From Lachnospiraceae bacterium XBD2001 (GTDB lineage Bacteria; Bacillota; Clostridia; Lachnospirales; Lachnospiraceae), in contig FPAN01000006.1 of assembly GCA_900116395.1 (NCBI GenBank), forward strand, positions 1-64,000: 64,000 nucleotides of DNA. The letters are read 5' to 3'. The notes under the pieces are model-generated. The model was not told where the DNA came from and made no database searches. It saw nothing but the letters and a program-made list of their open reading frames with translations. Shown piece after piece: positions 32,290 through 41,453 of this stretch; within the stretch, counting starts at the first letter, position 1; each line of letters starts with the position of its first letter. The translations under genes and the position numbers were made by a program.

Positions 32290-34851
32290 TTGCAACTGAC
32301 ATTCCGAGAAAAGGGATTATCCAAAGAAACCAAACGAAGAATTATTGTTCTGTTTTTCATATTTTTACTGGCCTTGATCTTTTTTAATGTGGTATTGAAT
32401 TTCAAGGATCCCCAGAACGTATCTGACATGGAAGATGCCACCATGCCAACCATATCTATGACAGCGCTTGGCACGGAGGTAAATGAACTTCACGGCTATG
32501 TACGCCAGATGGACGCCTGTTACATGCGTGATGCGGTGGTGCCGTTGGACGAGAGCCGCGTGCTTCCGATGATGATTCATACATACGGAGCCAAGGTAAC
32601 GGAGATCTCTTACGAGATTCGAAGCTTGGATACGGAACGTAAAATCGCGGAGACCAAGCTTGAGGACTTCAATGAGAATAGCGGTGAGATTACCGTAAGC
32701 CCGACGCTGGAGAACTTAATCGACGCCGGACAGGAATACCTGTTAGTGATTAAGCTTCTTAGTGATGAGCGGGAGTTGTATTACTATACGAGAATTCTGC
32801 TGCCGGAGGAGGACGCACATGCGCAGGAGTGCCTGGATTTTGCCAAGAACTTCCATGATGCGGCCATGAACGGCAACGAAGAATCCTTAACAGATTATAT
32901 GGAGACTTCGGAGTTCTCCAACAAGGACACCTTGCAGTATGTCACCATCGAGTCCAGCTTAAGCCAGATTGGTTGGAAGAACTTCGACGGTGTGCAGGTG
33001 GGGGATCCGGTGATTTCCCTAACGGATATCGGAAGCAACTACAACGCCATCGTATTCCACTACCAGATGCAGCGCGGCAGTGGCGGACAGACGGAATATT
33101 ATAATGTAGAAGAATATTTCAAAATTCGATACGGCGAAGATCATATGTATCTGTTGGATTACCATCGTTCCATGGAACAGGTGCTGATCCCGACGCAGAT
33201 TACAGTGAATGACAATATGATTTCTGTTGGTGTGACTGACAGTAACATGACCTATCTATCCAACGAGACGGGATCCATCGTTGCATTCGTTCAGGCCGGA
33301 AGCCTCTATGAGTACAATCAGAATTCCAAGGAACTGACAGAGGTGTTCTCCTTCCGTGGAAGTGATTTGACGGACCCAAGAACCAATTACGGAGAGCATA
33401 ACATCCGCTTATTGAATATCGATGAGAGCGGTACCATGGACTTCGTGGTATACGGTTACATGAATTCCGGAAGCCATGAGGGACAATGCGGTATCGATTT
33501 GTTCCATTATGACAGTGCAGAGAAGCTGGCCAAGGAGCAGGCGTTCATTGCGTCCACCAAGTCCTATCAGATTCTGAATGCGGGATTTAGTGAGTTGTTG
33601 TACCAGTCTACGAACGGTAATTTCTATATTATGATTGACGGTACCCTGATTAAGGTTGATTTGATGAGCTTAGAGAATGAAGAGCTTTTGACCAACATGG
33701 TAGACCAGCAGTATGCGGTGGCAGGCAGTGGCCGATACATTGCATGGATCGATGATACCCAGGTGGCCAGCGCTATCCATGTGATGGATTTGGAGACGGA
33801 ACACATCTATGATGTACATGCCATGAACGGAGAGCTGGTGAAGCCTTTGGCCTTTATGGAGGATGACCTGGTATACGGATTGGTACGGGAATCCGATATT
33901 GATGTGGATGCAGCAGGTACCCAGATTTATCCGATGTACCAGCTACAGATCGTGGACATCACCAGTGGTGGTGCTAACGTTCTGAAGACTTATGAGAAGA
34001 ACGGTTATTATGTAACCGATGTGACCAAGCAGTCCTACACCTTATATTTGGACCGTGTGACCAGAACCGATGGGGTCTATATGGATGCAACCCAGGATAC
34101 CATCATGAACAGTTCCGGTGAGTTGAATAAGGCGGTATCCATCCAGACAGAGACGGATGATATCTTAGGAGAAGTTGCATCTCTTGTAATGGAGAATCTG
34201 GATACCAACGAGCACGTCTATGCCATTAAGAACGCAGTGGCAGGTCTGGTGCTGGAGAGCCAGGATAAGATTATATCCGTAGAAGCCACCGCAGCACAGG
34301 AAAAATACTACGTATATGTAGGAAGTAATGTAACCTTATCCACCACCAATGTTACCAAAGCAATCACAGCGGCGGATGAAGAAATGGGAATTGTTGTGGA
34401 TAACACTCAGAAATATATCTGGAAGCGTGGAAGAAGTCTTTATCGGAATGCTTTCCGGGATATTGCGGTAGGAAGCAACGATGTTGGAGCGGATGCCTCC
34501 TCCCAGTGTATCAGCGCAATGCTGGTTCGGGAAGGTGAGAACGTACAGGTAAATACCTTAATCGCCCGAGGTGAGACACCGATCACCGTATTACAGAATA
34601 CCTTGAAGGATTATAAGATCTTAGATCTGACCGGATGTAACGTATCGGAGGTTCTCTATTACGTATCCATTGGCAATCCGGTCTACGTACGAACCGGAGA
34701 GGGTGGAGCGCTTCTGATTATTGGATATGATGCAGTGAATATCGAGGTCTTCGATCCGTTGCAGAACCGAACCTACAAGATGGGCGGAGAAGATGCCCAG
34801 GCCTTGTTTGAGGCACAGGGAAGTGTATATATCAGTTATATTAAAGAATAA
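32290..34851 (+). CDS. large membrane-anchored protein of unknown function with C39-peptidase-like C-terminus
   Basis: 853 residues. One N-terminal membrane segment (about 18-37) with basic residues before it predicts an outside-facing protein. The middle (about 300-640) has repeated short beta-rich segments resembling a beta-propeller. The last 115 residues look like a C39/papain-like fold: SSQC with Cys740 at the position of the nucleophile, then G-N-P-V-Y-V and IIGYD (810-814), with DP at 822-823. The His expected before the IIGYD strand reads Gly-Ala, so activity is doubtful. Start is TTG behind AGGAGAAG. I do not recognise a named family for the whole protein. Confidence 0.72.
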   Translation: MQLTFREKGLSKETKRRIIVLFFIFLLALIFFNVVLNFKDPQNVSDMEDATMPTISMTALGTEVNELHGYVRQMDACYMRDAVVPLDESRVLPMMIHTYGAKVTEISYEIRSLDTERKIAETKLEDFNENSGEITVSPTLENLIDAGQEYLLVIKLLSDERELYYYTRILLPEEDAHAQECLDFAKNFHDAAMNGNEESLTDYMETSEFSNKDTLQYVTIESSLSQIGWKNFDGVQVGDPVISLTDIGSNYNAIVFHYQMQRGSGGQTEYYNVEEYFKIRYGEDHMYLLDYHRSMEQVLIPTQITVNDNMISVGVTDSNMTYLSNETGSIVAFVQAGSLYEYNQNSKELTEVFSFRGSDLTDPRTNYGEHNIRLLNIDESGTMDFVVYGYMNSGSHEGQCGIDLFHYDSAEKLAKEQAFIASTKSYQILNAGFSELLYQSTNGNFYIMIDGTLIKVDLMSLENEELLTNMVDQQYAVAGSGRYIAWIDDTQVASAIHVMDLETEHIYDVHAMNGELVKPLAFMEDDLVYGLVRESDIDVDAAGTQIYPMYQLQIVDITSGGANVLKTYEKNGYYVTDVTKQSYTLYLDRVTRTDGVYMDATQDTIMNSSGELNKAVSIQTETDDILGEVASLVMENLDTNEHVYAIKNAVAGLVLESQDKIISVEATAAQEKYYVYVGSNVTLSTTNVTKAITAADEEMGIVVDNTQKYIWKRGRSLYRNAFRDIAVGSNDVGADASSQCISAMLVREGENVQVNTLIARGETPITVLQNTLKDYKILDLTGCNVSEVLYYVSIGNPVYVRTGEGGALLIIGYDAVNIEVFDPLQNRTYKMGGEDAQALFEAQGSVYISYIKE

Positions 34852-34879
34852 AAACATCCCGGGCAGTGATGCCCGGGAT
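34848..34879. terminator. bidirectional terminator between the 853-residue protein gene and prs
   Basis: Stem ATCCCGGGCA (34856-34865) and TGCCCGGGAT (34870-34879), loop GTGA. The minus strand reads into a T-rich stretch at 34855-34848, good for prs. The plus strand T run is weaker. Confidence 0.85.
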
Positions 34880-34889
34880 TCTTATTATC

Positions 34890-36071
34890 TTAATATTCGC
34901 CAGCGCGATATTTCTCAACCAAAGTATTGATTCGCTCGTATGGATCCAGCAAGGAAGCAATGGAGCAATCATGGTTCAAGGTATCAATGATGTAAGCAAT
35001 GTACTTGCTCATGTCACAGCTAATGTAGTAGTCACGGCTTAACAACTCAGGTGTCTGATAGGTTAAGTTGGTGGTTACAACACGATAGATGAGACCTTCT
35101 TCTACAGCCTTATCGAAGCTTGCCACACCGTTGGTGAAAAGACCAAAGGTAGCAACTGCGAAGATACGGTTTGCCTTGCGCTTCTTCAACTCTCTGGCAA
35201 CATCAATCATAGACTCGCCGGAAGAGATCATGTCATCTACGATGATGACGTCCTTGCCCTCAACGGAGGAGCCAAGGAATTCATGAGCAACGATTGGGTT
35301 ACGTCCGTCTACAATCTTGCTGTAGTCACGACGCTTGTAGAACATACCCATATCTACACCCAGGACGGAAGCCATGTATACGGCACGGTTGGTACCACCC
35401 TCGTCCGGGGAGATGATCATCAAATGATCGTTATCTAACTTCAGGTCCTTCACGTTCTTGCAAATGCCCTTGATGAACTGATAGGTAGGAGAAACGGTCT
35501 CGAAACCATGAAGCGGAATTGCATTCTGTACACGAGGATCATGCGCATCGAAGGTGATGATGTTATCAACGCCCATAGCAACCAACTCCTGAAGAGCAAG
35601 TGCACAGTCCAAAGACTCACGAGCGGTACGACGATGCTGACGACCTTCATATAAGAAAGGAATAATTACGGTAATGCGCTTACCCTTGCCGCCTGCAGCA
35701 GCAATGATACGCTTCAAATCGGAATAGATGTCATCCGGAGACATGTGATTTACCTGACCGCATACGGAATAGGTAAGACTCCAATTGGTAACATCTACCA
35801 TGATATATAAATCCAAGCCACGGATGGACTGACTAAAGCTTCCCTTGGCCTCGCCGGAACCAAAACGTGGTGTGTTCACCGGTACGAGATAGGAACCACT
35901 CTGGTAAGAGGTGCGCTCGATATCATCAAGGTGATCGGAAGCACGATTTGCTCTCCAATCTACCAGATATTTGTCGACTTTGTTGCCAATCTCAGAAATG
36001 CTCTTGTGAGCGATTAGACCGACTGGAGCAATGGGTTTACGGGTTACTAACGTGTCGTCATTGCGTGGCAT
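34890..36071 (-). CDS. prs: ribose-phosphate pyrophosphokinase (PRPP synthetase), long form
   Basis: 393 residues, about 75 more than classical bacterial Prs (about 315). The PRPP-binding loop DDMISSGES and SPDEGGTNRA are clear. The metal/ATP segment reads FDAHDPRVQNAI. It makes PRPP from ribose 5-phosphate and ATP for purine, pyrimidine, NAD and His/Trp synthesis. The extra length lies mainly at the N-terminus (about 70 residues before the core) and in the C-terminal end. GGAGG precedes the ATG by about 9 nt. Last gene of a leftward unit with dnaD and dnaI-like genes, 76 nt after the latter. Confidence 0.88.
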   Translation of the reverse strand: MPRNDDTLVTRKPIAPVGLIAHKSISEIGNKVDKYLVDWRANRASDHLDDIERTSYQSGSYLVPVNTPRFGSGEAKGSFSQSIRGLDLYIMVDVTNWSLTYSVCGQVNHMSPDDIYSDLKRIIAAAGGKGKRITVIIPFLYEGRQHRRTARESLDCALALQELVAMGVDNIITFDAHDPRVQNAIPLHGFETVSPTYQFIKGICKNVKDLKLDNDHLMIISPDEGGTNRAVYMASVLGVDMGMFYKRRDYSKIVDGRNPIVAHEFLGSSVEGKDVIIVDDMISSGESMIDVARELKKRKANRIFAVATFGLFTNGVASFDKAVEEGLIYRVVTTNLTYQTPELLSRDYYISCDMSKYIAYIIDTLNHDCSIASLLDPYERINTLVEKYRAGEY

Positions 36072-36147
36072 GAATAGAATCCTCCATATATGGTGTTAAT
36101 ATTGCGTAATAGTTTTATCATAGAATTCCGCTATTTTCAAGGTTGGT

Positions 36148-37158
36148 TTAAAATTCTTCGAGGGTTTTTCGAACGCGAATATCCTTGCCAAAAAGGCTGA
36201 TCGGGATATAACTCTCGATGAAACGGGAGAAAATACGCTCCGAATACGTCTCTTTGATATCTTTCAAACTCAGGTTGGTAGAAATCACCGTAGAACGCTT
36301 GTGAATCAGACGCTCGTTGATGCACTGAAACAGCTGTGAAGTCGTAAAAGAATTGGCAAATTCCGTACCCAAATCGTCGATAATCAATAAATCACAATCA
36401 AAAATATTCTTATAAGGAACGGTATCGTCATCGAAGCGATCCTTCTTATGGAAGGTATTCTTCTCAAAAATCTCAAACAGCTGGAAGGCAGTGAGATAGA
36501 TGACGGAGAAGCCCTGGTCCAAAACCGCCTTACCGATACAGTTGGATAAATAAGTCTTACCTACGCCGGTGTCTCCATACAATAGAATGTTCTCATGTCT
36601 TGTAGAGAAATCCCGAACGAAACGCTGGGCCTCTTCGTAAGCCTTCTTGGCATTCTCTCTGGCAGACAAGCCGGAGCCATCCTTATCGTCGTAATAATCA
36701 TTGTCGTAATAATCTAAGGAAAAATGGCTGAAGTTCTCACGCTCAAAAATCTTCTGGACATGGTCCTGAGCGTAGAGCAAATCGATAGCACGCTGATTGA
36801 AGCAATGACACGGACGGTGCCCGATATACCCGGTGTCCTTACAGTCCGGACAATGATATGGGGGATTCAAATAATCCACACCATAACCGTGGGTACGAAG
36901 CAAATCCATCTTCTCCTGTATCAATGCTTCAATCTTGCTGTGCAAATTAGAAGTATCGACCGATCCGGTAAGCCCTCCCTCTATACTTGCCTGGATCAGA
37001 TCGACACTGGAGGTTGCAATCTCGTTGTCAATCTCCTGGAAACGTGGAATGTTGGTGTACACTTCTTCGCGGCGTTCGTGAATCAGAGACTCGCGTTCGG
37101 AGCGAAGCGCCTCATATTGGCGCATAATCTGGTCATACTGATGATTTGTTAATGACAT
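36148..37158 (-). CDS. dnaC: DnaC/DnaI-like replicative helicase loader (AAA+)
   Basis: 336 residues. A zinc-binding N-terminal module shows C-P-D-C and C-H-C (about residues 108-129). The AAA+ domain follows, with Walker A GDTGVGKT, Walker B LLIIDDLGTE, sensor 1 STNLS and a C-terminal arginine finger region (ERIFSRF). It would load the hexameric DnaB-type helicase at the origin. It lies 17 nt after the DnaD-domain gene, its usual primosome partner in Firmicutes. IstB transposition proteins share the fold, but no transposase is near. Confidence 0.87.
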   Translation of the reverse strand: MSLTNHQYDQIMRQYEALRSERESLIHERREEVYTNIPRFQEIDNEIATSSVDLIQASIEGGLTGSVDTSNLHSKIEALIQEKMDLLRTHGYGVDYLNPPYHCPDCKDTGYIGHRPCHCFNQRAIDLLYAQDHVQKIFERENFSHFSLDYYDNDYYDDKDGSGLSARENAKKAYEEAQRFVRDFSTRHENILLYGDTGVGKTYLSNCIGKAVLDQGFSVIYLTAFQLFEIFEKNTFHKKDRFDDDTVPYKNIFDCDLLIIDDLGTEFANSFTTSQLFQCINERLIHKRSTVISTNLSLKDIKETYSERIFSRFIESYIPISLFGKDIRVRKTLEEF

Positions 37159-37175
37159 GATCTCTAGTTTTCTCC

Positions 37176-38270
37176 CTAACGACGTTTCTGTAGTAACTTG
37201 GCTTCTAACGCATCGTAGTCATAGTCACGCTCATCGAAATTACGGAAGCGATTCGAGCGGTTGTTGGAAGCGGTTGTAGTGTTCCGAGTCGGAGCAGCTT
37301 TCTGACGCTTGGTAGCATCAAATGCCTGGTCCAACTTTGTAATGTCATCCAGTGTAGCAACACCGGCCTTATGCCATCTGGAAAGAATGGAATCGGCGTA
37401 GTCGAAGCTCGGCTTCTGGATGGTTAAAATAGTTCTCTTCTGTGCCTCCTGGATAATCGGAAGAGTGAAGTGGTATTCGTTCTCCCAGCGCTTCACATAA
37501 TCCAATTCCCCATCTGTGAGGTTCCGCCCCGAAATACCAAAAGCTTTCATGATAGCTCTGGTATTTTCGGAACGTAGCTCGTTTTCCCCTTTTGCTTGGC
37601 TGACGGACGTAATACCTGCCTCTGCCCAATTAATAGCAACCTTGTTCATGTAATGAAAGCTGGAATGATTCTTGCTGATACAATACTCTACCAAGTATTC
37701 AATGAGATCTGCGGACATATGCAATTCATCATACCAGAACATCAAGGTTTGGATGTCACTGCTCTTTAGCGGCTTGCCGGTGTACATCTCCGTGATGCGG
37801 AGGATTTCCTTCACATCGGACTGTGCGGATAACACGGCCAGCTCATCTGCGGAGTAGATACGTGCCTGCGGAATAACGGGTGTGCTCGGAGCAATCTGGG
37901 TCACCATGGATACGGTGGAAACCACTGGTGAAACCGGTGCTACGGAAGGAGTAGGAACCGGAGTCGGTGTGGAGTACGGATCCAAAAGACAAATCCCGAT
38001 TAACTCGTTGCTCTCGTCATACTCGAGGCGGAGAAGATTCTGTCGCTCCCAATACTCCAGGGCACGCTTGATGTCACGCTGTGTATGATCCAACTTGTCT
38101 GCCATGGCGGAGATGGAAAAATCCATACCTTCCTGGGACAGGCAACGGAGCATGTACAGGTAAATCTTCACGTATTCCCCATTGGCGTCCTTCATGAAAT
38201 TGTCAATAAACGTATTGGAAACACAAGTCACCTGCTGGGAGGTACTCGTGTGCAACATAATATCAGACAT
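37176..38270 (-). CDS. DnaD/DnaB-domain replication initiation protein
   Basis: 364 residues. N-terminal winged-helix region (about 15-90), a Pro/Thr/Val-rich linker (about 98-135), then the DnaD domain (about 150-225). The diagnostic end segment is YCI-S-K-N-H-S-S-F-H-Y-M-N-K-V-A followed by N-W. A Lys/Arg/Asn-rich C-terminus could bind DNA. DnaD/DnaB proteins bridge DnaA at the origin and the helicase loader. First gene of the operon. GAGGGA lies about 10 nt before the ATG. The preceding intergenic region carries DnaA boxes. Confidence 0.88.
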   Translation of the reverse strand: MSDIMLHTSTSQQVTCVSNTFIDNFMKDANGEYVKIYLYMLRCLSQEGMDFSISAMADKLDHTQRDIKRALEYWERQNLLRLEYDESNELIGICLLDPYSTPTPVPTPSVAPVSPVVSTVSMVTQIAPSTPVIPQARIYSADELAVLSAQSDVKEILRITEMYTGKPLKSSDIQTLMFWYDELHMSADLIEYLVEYCISKNHSSFHYMNKVAINWAEAGITSVSQAKGENELRSENTRAIMKAFGISGRNLTDGELDYVKRWENEYHFTLPIIQEAQKRTILTIQKPSFDYADSILSRWHKAGVATLDDITKLDQAFDATKRQKAAPTRNTTTASNNRSNRFRNFDERDYDYDALEAKLLQKRR

Positions 38271-38302
38271 AGCTAATACTTCCCTCTCTCTAACCTAACG
38301 GA

Positions 38303-38330
38303 ATCATAGCACAACAATTTTGGATTGAAA
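38303..38330 (-). promoter_or_regulatory. promoter of the dnaD-dnaC-prs operon
   Basis: Minus strand extended -10: TGCTATGAT, with TATGAT at 38308-38303. The -35 TTTCAA at 38330-38325 has a 16-nt spacer. It lies between the DnaA boxes and the dnaD-like gene. Confidence 0.55.
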
Positions 38331-38342
38331 AGGGGAAAATTG

Positions 38343-38375
38343 CCCACAAACCCAGTAAAATCAAGGGTTTGCGGG
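38343..38375 (-). terminator. hairpin, probable murC terminator
   Basis: Eleven-base-pair stem with one wobble (minus strand CCCGCAAACCC / GGGTTTGTGGG) and an 11-base loop, followed by AATTTTCCCCTTTT. The weak T run makes terminator strength uncertain. Confidence 0.55.
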
Positions 38376-38377
38376 AA

Positions 38378-38483
38378 TGTGGATAATGTGGATAAATAAT
38401 CAAAAAAGCGGAAATACGGGCAAAAGAAATCCACACTCAAATTGGAATAAATCAACCGATTCGAGTGTGGATAATGTGGATAA
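38378..38483. promoter_or_regulatory. DnaA-box cluster: two abutting pairs of perfect 9-mers
   Basis: Four perfect TGTGGATAA (TTATCCACA on the minus strand) at 38378-38386, 38387-38395, 38466-38474 and 38475-38483, all in one orientation, in two pairs with zero spacing. A 7/9 match (AAATCCACA, 38427-38435) in the opposite orientation lies between the pairs and is part of a 10-bp inverted repeat with the second pair (ATCCACACTC 38429-38438, GAGTGTGGAT 38463-38472). The cluster fills the gap between the murC stop and the dnaD promoter region. Confidence 0.85.
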
Positions 38484-38486
38484 CTT

Positions 38487-39863
38487 TTACTTTAACAGGT
38501 TTTCGCCAATAGTATAGACGTTTCCGGCACCCATAGTTATCAACAGGTCACCGTTCATAGAATTTTTTCGTAAATAATCTTCAATCTCCTCAAAGGAGGA
38601 AAAATACTCGCATGGGGTACCCAGTTCTAAAATCTTCGCCTGCAGGTCGCGAGAGCTGATATTATAGATATCTTTCTCACGTGCAGCATAGATATCTGCA
38701 AGAACTACAAGGTCTGCCCGGGACAGTACCTTGGCAAAGTCGTCTAAAAACGCCAATGTACGGGTATAAGTGTGAGGCTGGAAGCAAACCACCAGACGCT
38801 CATGTGGATAATTGGAAGCGGCATCCAAAGAAGCAGCAATCTCTGTCGGATGATGTGCATAATCGTCGATGATGGTTGCACCGTTGAAGGTACCCTTGTA
38901 CTCGAAACGTCGGCCGGCGCCACCGAAATCCGCCAGTCCTGCCTGAATCTGCTCATATGGAAGGTTCATGGCGCGGGCAACGGCAATGGCTGCCAGGGCG
39001 TTGGTTACGTTGTGCATACCCGGTACGTGAAGGGTAATCTTCGGCAGGGCTTCGCCGTGGAAGATTGGTGTGAAGGTTGCACAGCCAAGCTCATCATAGG
39101 TGACGCCCTGTGGGAAGTAATCGTTGGAATTCAGATGTCCGAAGGTAATGACTTCGCAGTCCAATCCCTCGGTGATGGTCTTCACTTCCGGAATCTCACC
39201 GTTGATAATCAGTGCACCGTCGCTGGCAGTGTTGGCAGCGAACTGATGGAAGCTGTCGCGAATGTCATCAATGTCCTTGAAGAAGTCTAAGTGCTCGGCT
39301 TCCACATTCAGGATAATGCTGTACTTCGGGAAGAAGGACAGGAAGCTGTTGGTGTATTCGCATGCTTCGGTTAAGAACAAATCGGAGTCACCCACATGGA
39401 TGTTGCTGTTAATTGCTTTTAAGAAACCACCGATGGAGATGGTCGGATCGTCCTGTCCACGGAGGAGAATCTGACTTAACATGGAGGTGGTTGTAGTCTT
39501 GCCGTGTGTTCCCGCAACTGCGATAGAACGCTCATACTGTGCCATAATCTGGCCGAGAAGATCGGCTCTTGTTAACATCGGAAGATGCTTGGCAACAGCG
39601 GCCTTGAACTCCGGATTGTCCGGATGAATCGCTGCGGTATAGATGACAACATCGATGTCGTCGGTAATGTTCTCGGCTGCCTGTGGATAGGCAATGCGCA
39701 TGCCCTTCGCACTAAGGGCGCGGGTCAAGTCGCTTTCTTTCATGTCGGAGCCGGATATTGTGAATTTCCACTCTAGTAAGATTTCGGCGAGTCCGCTCAT
39801 ACTGATTCCACCGATGCCGATGAAATGCACGTGCATAGGCTTGGAAAAATCTATCTTATACAT
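38487..39863 (-). CDS. murC: UDP-N-acetylmuramate--L-alanine ligase
   Basis: 458 residues, normal length. N-terminal GIGGISMSGLA binds the UDP-sugar. The Mur ligase P-loop is GTHGKTTTTS, with DDYAHHPTE in the C-terminal domain. It adds L-Ala to UDP-MurNAc, the first peptide step of peptidoglycan synthesis in the cytosol. murA lies at 51938, not adjacent. GAAAGGAAA precedes the ATG. The DnaA-box cluster begins 3 nt after its stop codon. Confidence 0.97.
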   Translation of the reverse strand: MYKIDFSKPMHVHFIGIGGISMSGLAEILLEWKFTISGSDMKESDLTRALSAKGMRIAYPQAAENITDDIDVVIYTAAIHPDNPEFKAAVAKHLPMLTRADLLGQIMAQYERSIAVAGTHGKTTTTSMLSQILLRGQDDPTISIGGFLKAINSNIHVGDSDLFLTEACEYTNSFLSFFPKYSIILNVEAEHLDFFKDIDDIRDSFHQFAANTASDGALIINGEIPEVKTITEGLDCEVITFGHLNSNDYFPQGVTYDELGCATFTPIFHGEALPKITLHVPGMHNVTNALAAIAVARAMNLPYEQIQAGLADFGGAGRRFEYKGTFNGATIIDDYAHHPTEIAASLDAASNYPHERLVVCFQPHTYTRTLAFLDDFAKVLSRADLVVLADIYAAREKDIYNISSRDLQAKILELGTPCEYFSSFEEIEDYLRKNSMNGDLLITMGAGNVYTIGENLLK

Positions 39864-39900
39864 AAGGTTTCCTTTCTACCTCATAAAAGAGTCTTTTCTT

Positions 39901-39928
39901 ATTATAGTCGCGTTTGCAATTTTTGCAA
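39901..39928 (-). promoter_or_regulatory. promoter of murC
   Basis: Minus strand: TTGCAA (39928-39923), 16-nt spacer, TATAAT (39906-39901). It lies 38 nt before the start codon, within the 315-bp murC-glgC divergent region. Confidence 0.65.
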
Positions 39929-39981
39929 TTGTTTCCTAATTATTCCCCGAAAATGGAAGGGAGCATTCGGAAAAAAATGAA

Positions 39982-40045
39982 ACACTTGGGGCAGATGTAG
40001 TAGAGGATTGTAGACACTTGGCCAATATGTAGTAAAAGTTGTACA
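39982..40045 (+). repeat. imperfect tandem repeat upstream of the glgC promoter
   Basis: Two units 32 bp apart begin ACACTTGG (39982 and 40014) and share ATGTAGTA (39994-40001 and 40026-40033). They sit 36-99 bp upstream of the glgC -35 element, so they could be a regulator-binding array. The rest of the 315-bp gap holds only the two divergent promoters. Confidence 0.5.
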
Positions 40046-40080
40046 AAACGAAGAAAAAATGTGGAATTTTGGGATAAATG

Positions 40081-40110
40081 TTGAATAAATTTCTGACAAT
40101 ATGCTATACT
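40081..40110 (+). promoter_or_regulatory. promoter of glgC-glgD
   Basis: TTGAAT (40081-40086), 18-nt spacer, TATACT (40105-40110) with an extended TG (TGCTATACT). Confidence 0.65.
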
Positions 40111-40178
40111 AAATTTACCGTAACCCATGATTTTTAGGGGGAAACTACAGGGAAGAGAAGACGCGAGGTGACTAGAGT

Positions 40179-41453
40179 ATGGTGAAGAAAGAAATGATTG
40201 CTATGCTATTAGCAGGTGGTCAAGGCAGCAGGTTAGGAGTGCTGACTTCGGATGTCGCGAAGCCGGCCGTCGCCTTCGGTGGAAAGTATCGTATCATTGA
40301 CTTTCCGCTGAGCAATTGTATCAATTCCGGCATTGATACGGTTGGTGTATTAACGCAGTATCAACCTTTGGTCTTAAACACCCACATCGGAATCGGTATT
40401 CCGTGGGATTTGGACCGCAACAACGGGGGAGTTTCGGTATTACCGCCGTATGAAAAGAGTGACAACAGTGAGTGGTACTCCGGTACGGCAAATGCGATTT
40501 ATCAGAATCTCCGATTCATGGAGAATTACAATCCCGATTATGTATTAATTTTATCCGGTGATCACATCTACAAGATGGATTATGAAGCAATGTTGGATTT
40601 CCATAAGGCCAACAATGCGGACGTAACCATTGCGGCATTACCTGTTCCGATGGAAGAGGCCAGCCGATTCGGCGTTGTGGTAACGGATGACGAGAATCGT
40701 ATTACGGAGTTTGAGGAGAAGCCTCCGAAGCCAAAGAGCAATTTGGCATCTATGGGTATTTACATCTTCAGCTGGCCGGTGCTTCGAGATGCACTCATTA
40801 CTTTGAAGGATAAGAGCAATTTGGATTTTGGTAAGCATGTCATTCCTTACTTGCATGAGAACGACAAGCGAATTTTTGCTTATGAGTTCAATGCATACTG
40901 GAAGGATGTAGGAACCCTCGGTTCTTATTGGGAAGCCAATATGGAGTTAATCGATTTGATTCCGGAGTTCAACCTTTACGAGGAGTTCTGGAAGATCTAC
41001 ACCAGCCAGGATATGATTGAGCCACAGTATATCGGCAACACCGCTAAGGTCAGCAAGGCCATTGTGGGTGCCGGAGACCGCATCGAAGGAGAAGTTACCA
41101 ACTCCGTTTTGGGTGCAGGTGTTGTGGTAGAGGAAGGCGCAGTGGTGAAGGACTCTATCATTATGAAGAGTACCACCATTCGCAAGAATGCATTCGTAGA
41201 TAAGGCCATCATTGCAGAGAACTGTGAAGTTGGCGAAGGCGCACAGATTGGTGTTGGCGAAGAAGCAGAGAGCAAGCTGAACGCAAGTATCTACTCCTTC
41301 GGTTTAGCAACCATCGGTGACGGATCTGTGATTCCGGCCGGAGTAACTGTCGGTAAGAATACCGCAATCCGAGGTGTTACTACCTTGGAAGACTATCCAA
41401 ACAACGAGCTTGAAAGTGGCGGCTATATTATTAAGGCAGGTGAAGAAGCATGA
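40179..41453 (+). CDS. glgC: glucose-1-phosphate adenylyltransferase
   Basis: 424 residues. N-terminal nucleotidyltransferase with [13 protein letters not shown], substrate motif EEKP and [10 protein letters not shown], then a left-handed beta-helix C-terminus. It makes ADP-glucose, the committed step of glycogen synthesis. RBS GAGGTGAC lies 6-7 nt before the ATG. Its last codons overlap glgD by 4 nt (ATGA). In Firmicutes GlgC and GlgD form a heterotetramer in which GlgC is catalytic. Confidence 0.96.
   Translation: MVKKEMIAMLLAGGQGSRLGVLTSDVAKPAVAFGGKYRIIDFPLSNCINSGIDTVGVLTQYQPLVLNTHIGIGIPWDLDRNNGGVSVLPPYEKSDNSEWYSGTANAIYQNLRFMENYNPDYVLILSGDHIYKMDYEAMLDFHKANNADVTIAALPVPMEEASRFGVVVTDDENRITEFEEKPPKPKSNLASMGIYIFSWPVLRDALITLKDKSNLDFGKHVIPYLHENDKRIFAYEFNAYWKDVGTLGSYWEANMELIDLIPEFNLYEEFWKIYTSQDMIEPQYIGNTAKVSKAIVGAGDRIEGEVTNSVLGAGVVVEEGAVVKDSIIMKSTTIRKNAFVDKAIIAENCEVGEGAQIGVGEEAESKLNASIYSFGLATIGDGSVIPAGVTVGKNTAIRGVTTLEDYPNNELESGGYIIKAGEEA

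Noticed and set aside
36148-37158. IstB-type transposition ATPase
   Set aside because: Neighbour is a DnaD-domain gene, a zinc module is present and no transposase is nearby, so a helicase loader fits.
38378-38483. Chromosomal origin at the DnaA-box cluster
   Set aside because: No dnaA or dnaN adjacent and no evident unwinding element. A regulatory or titration role fits better, though skew analysis would settle it.
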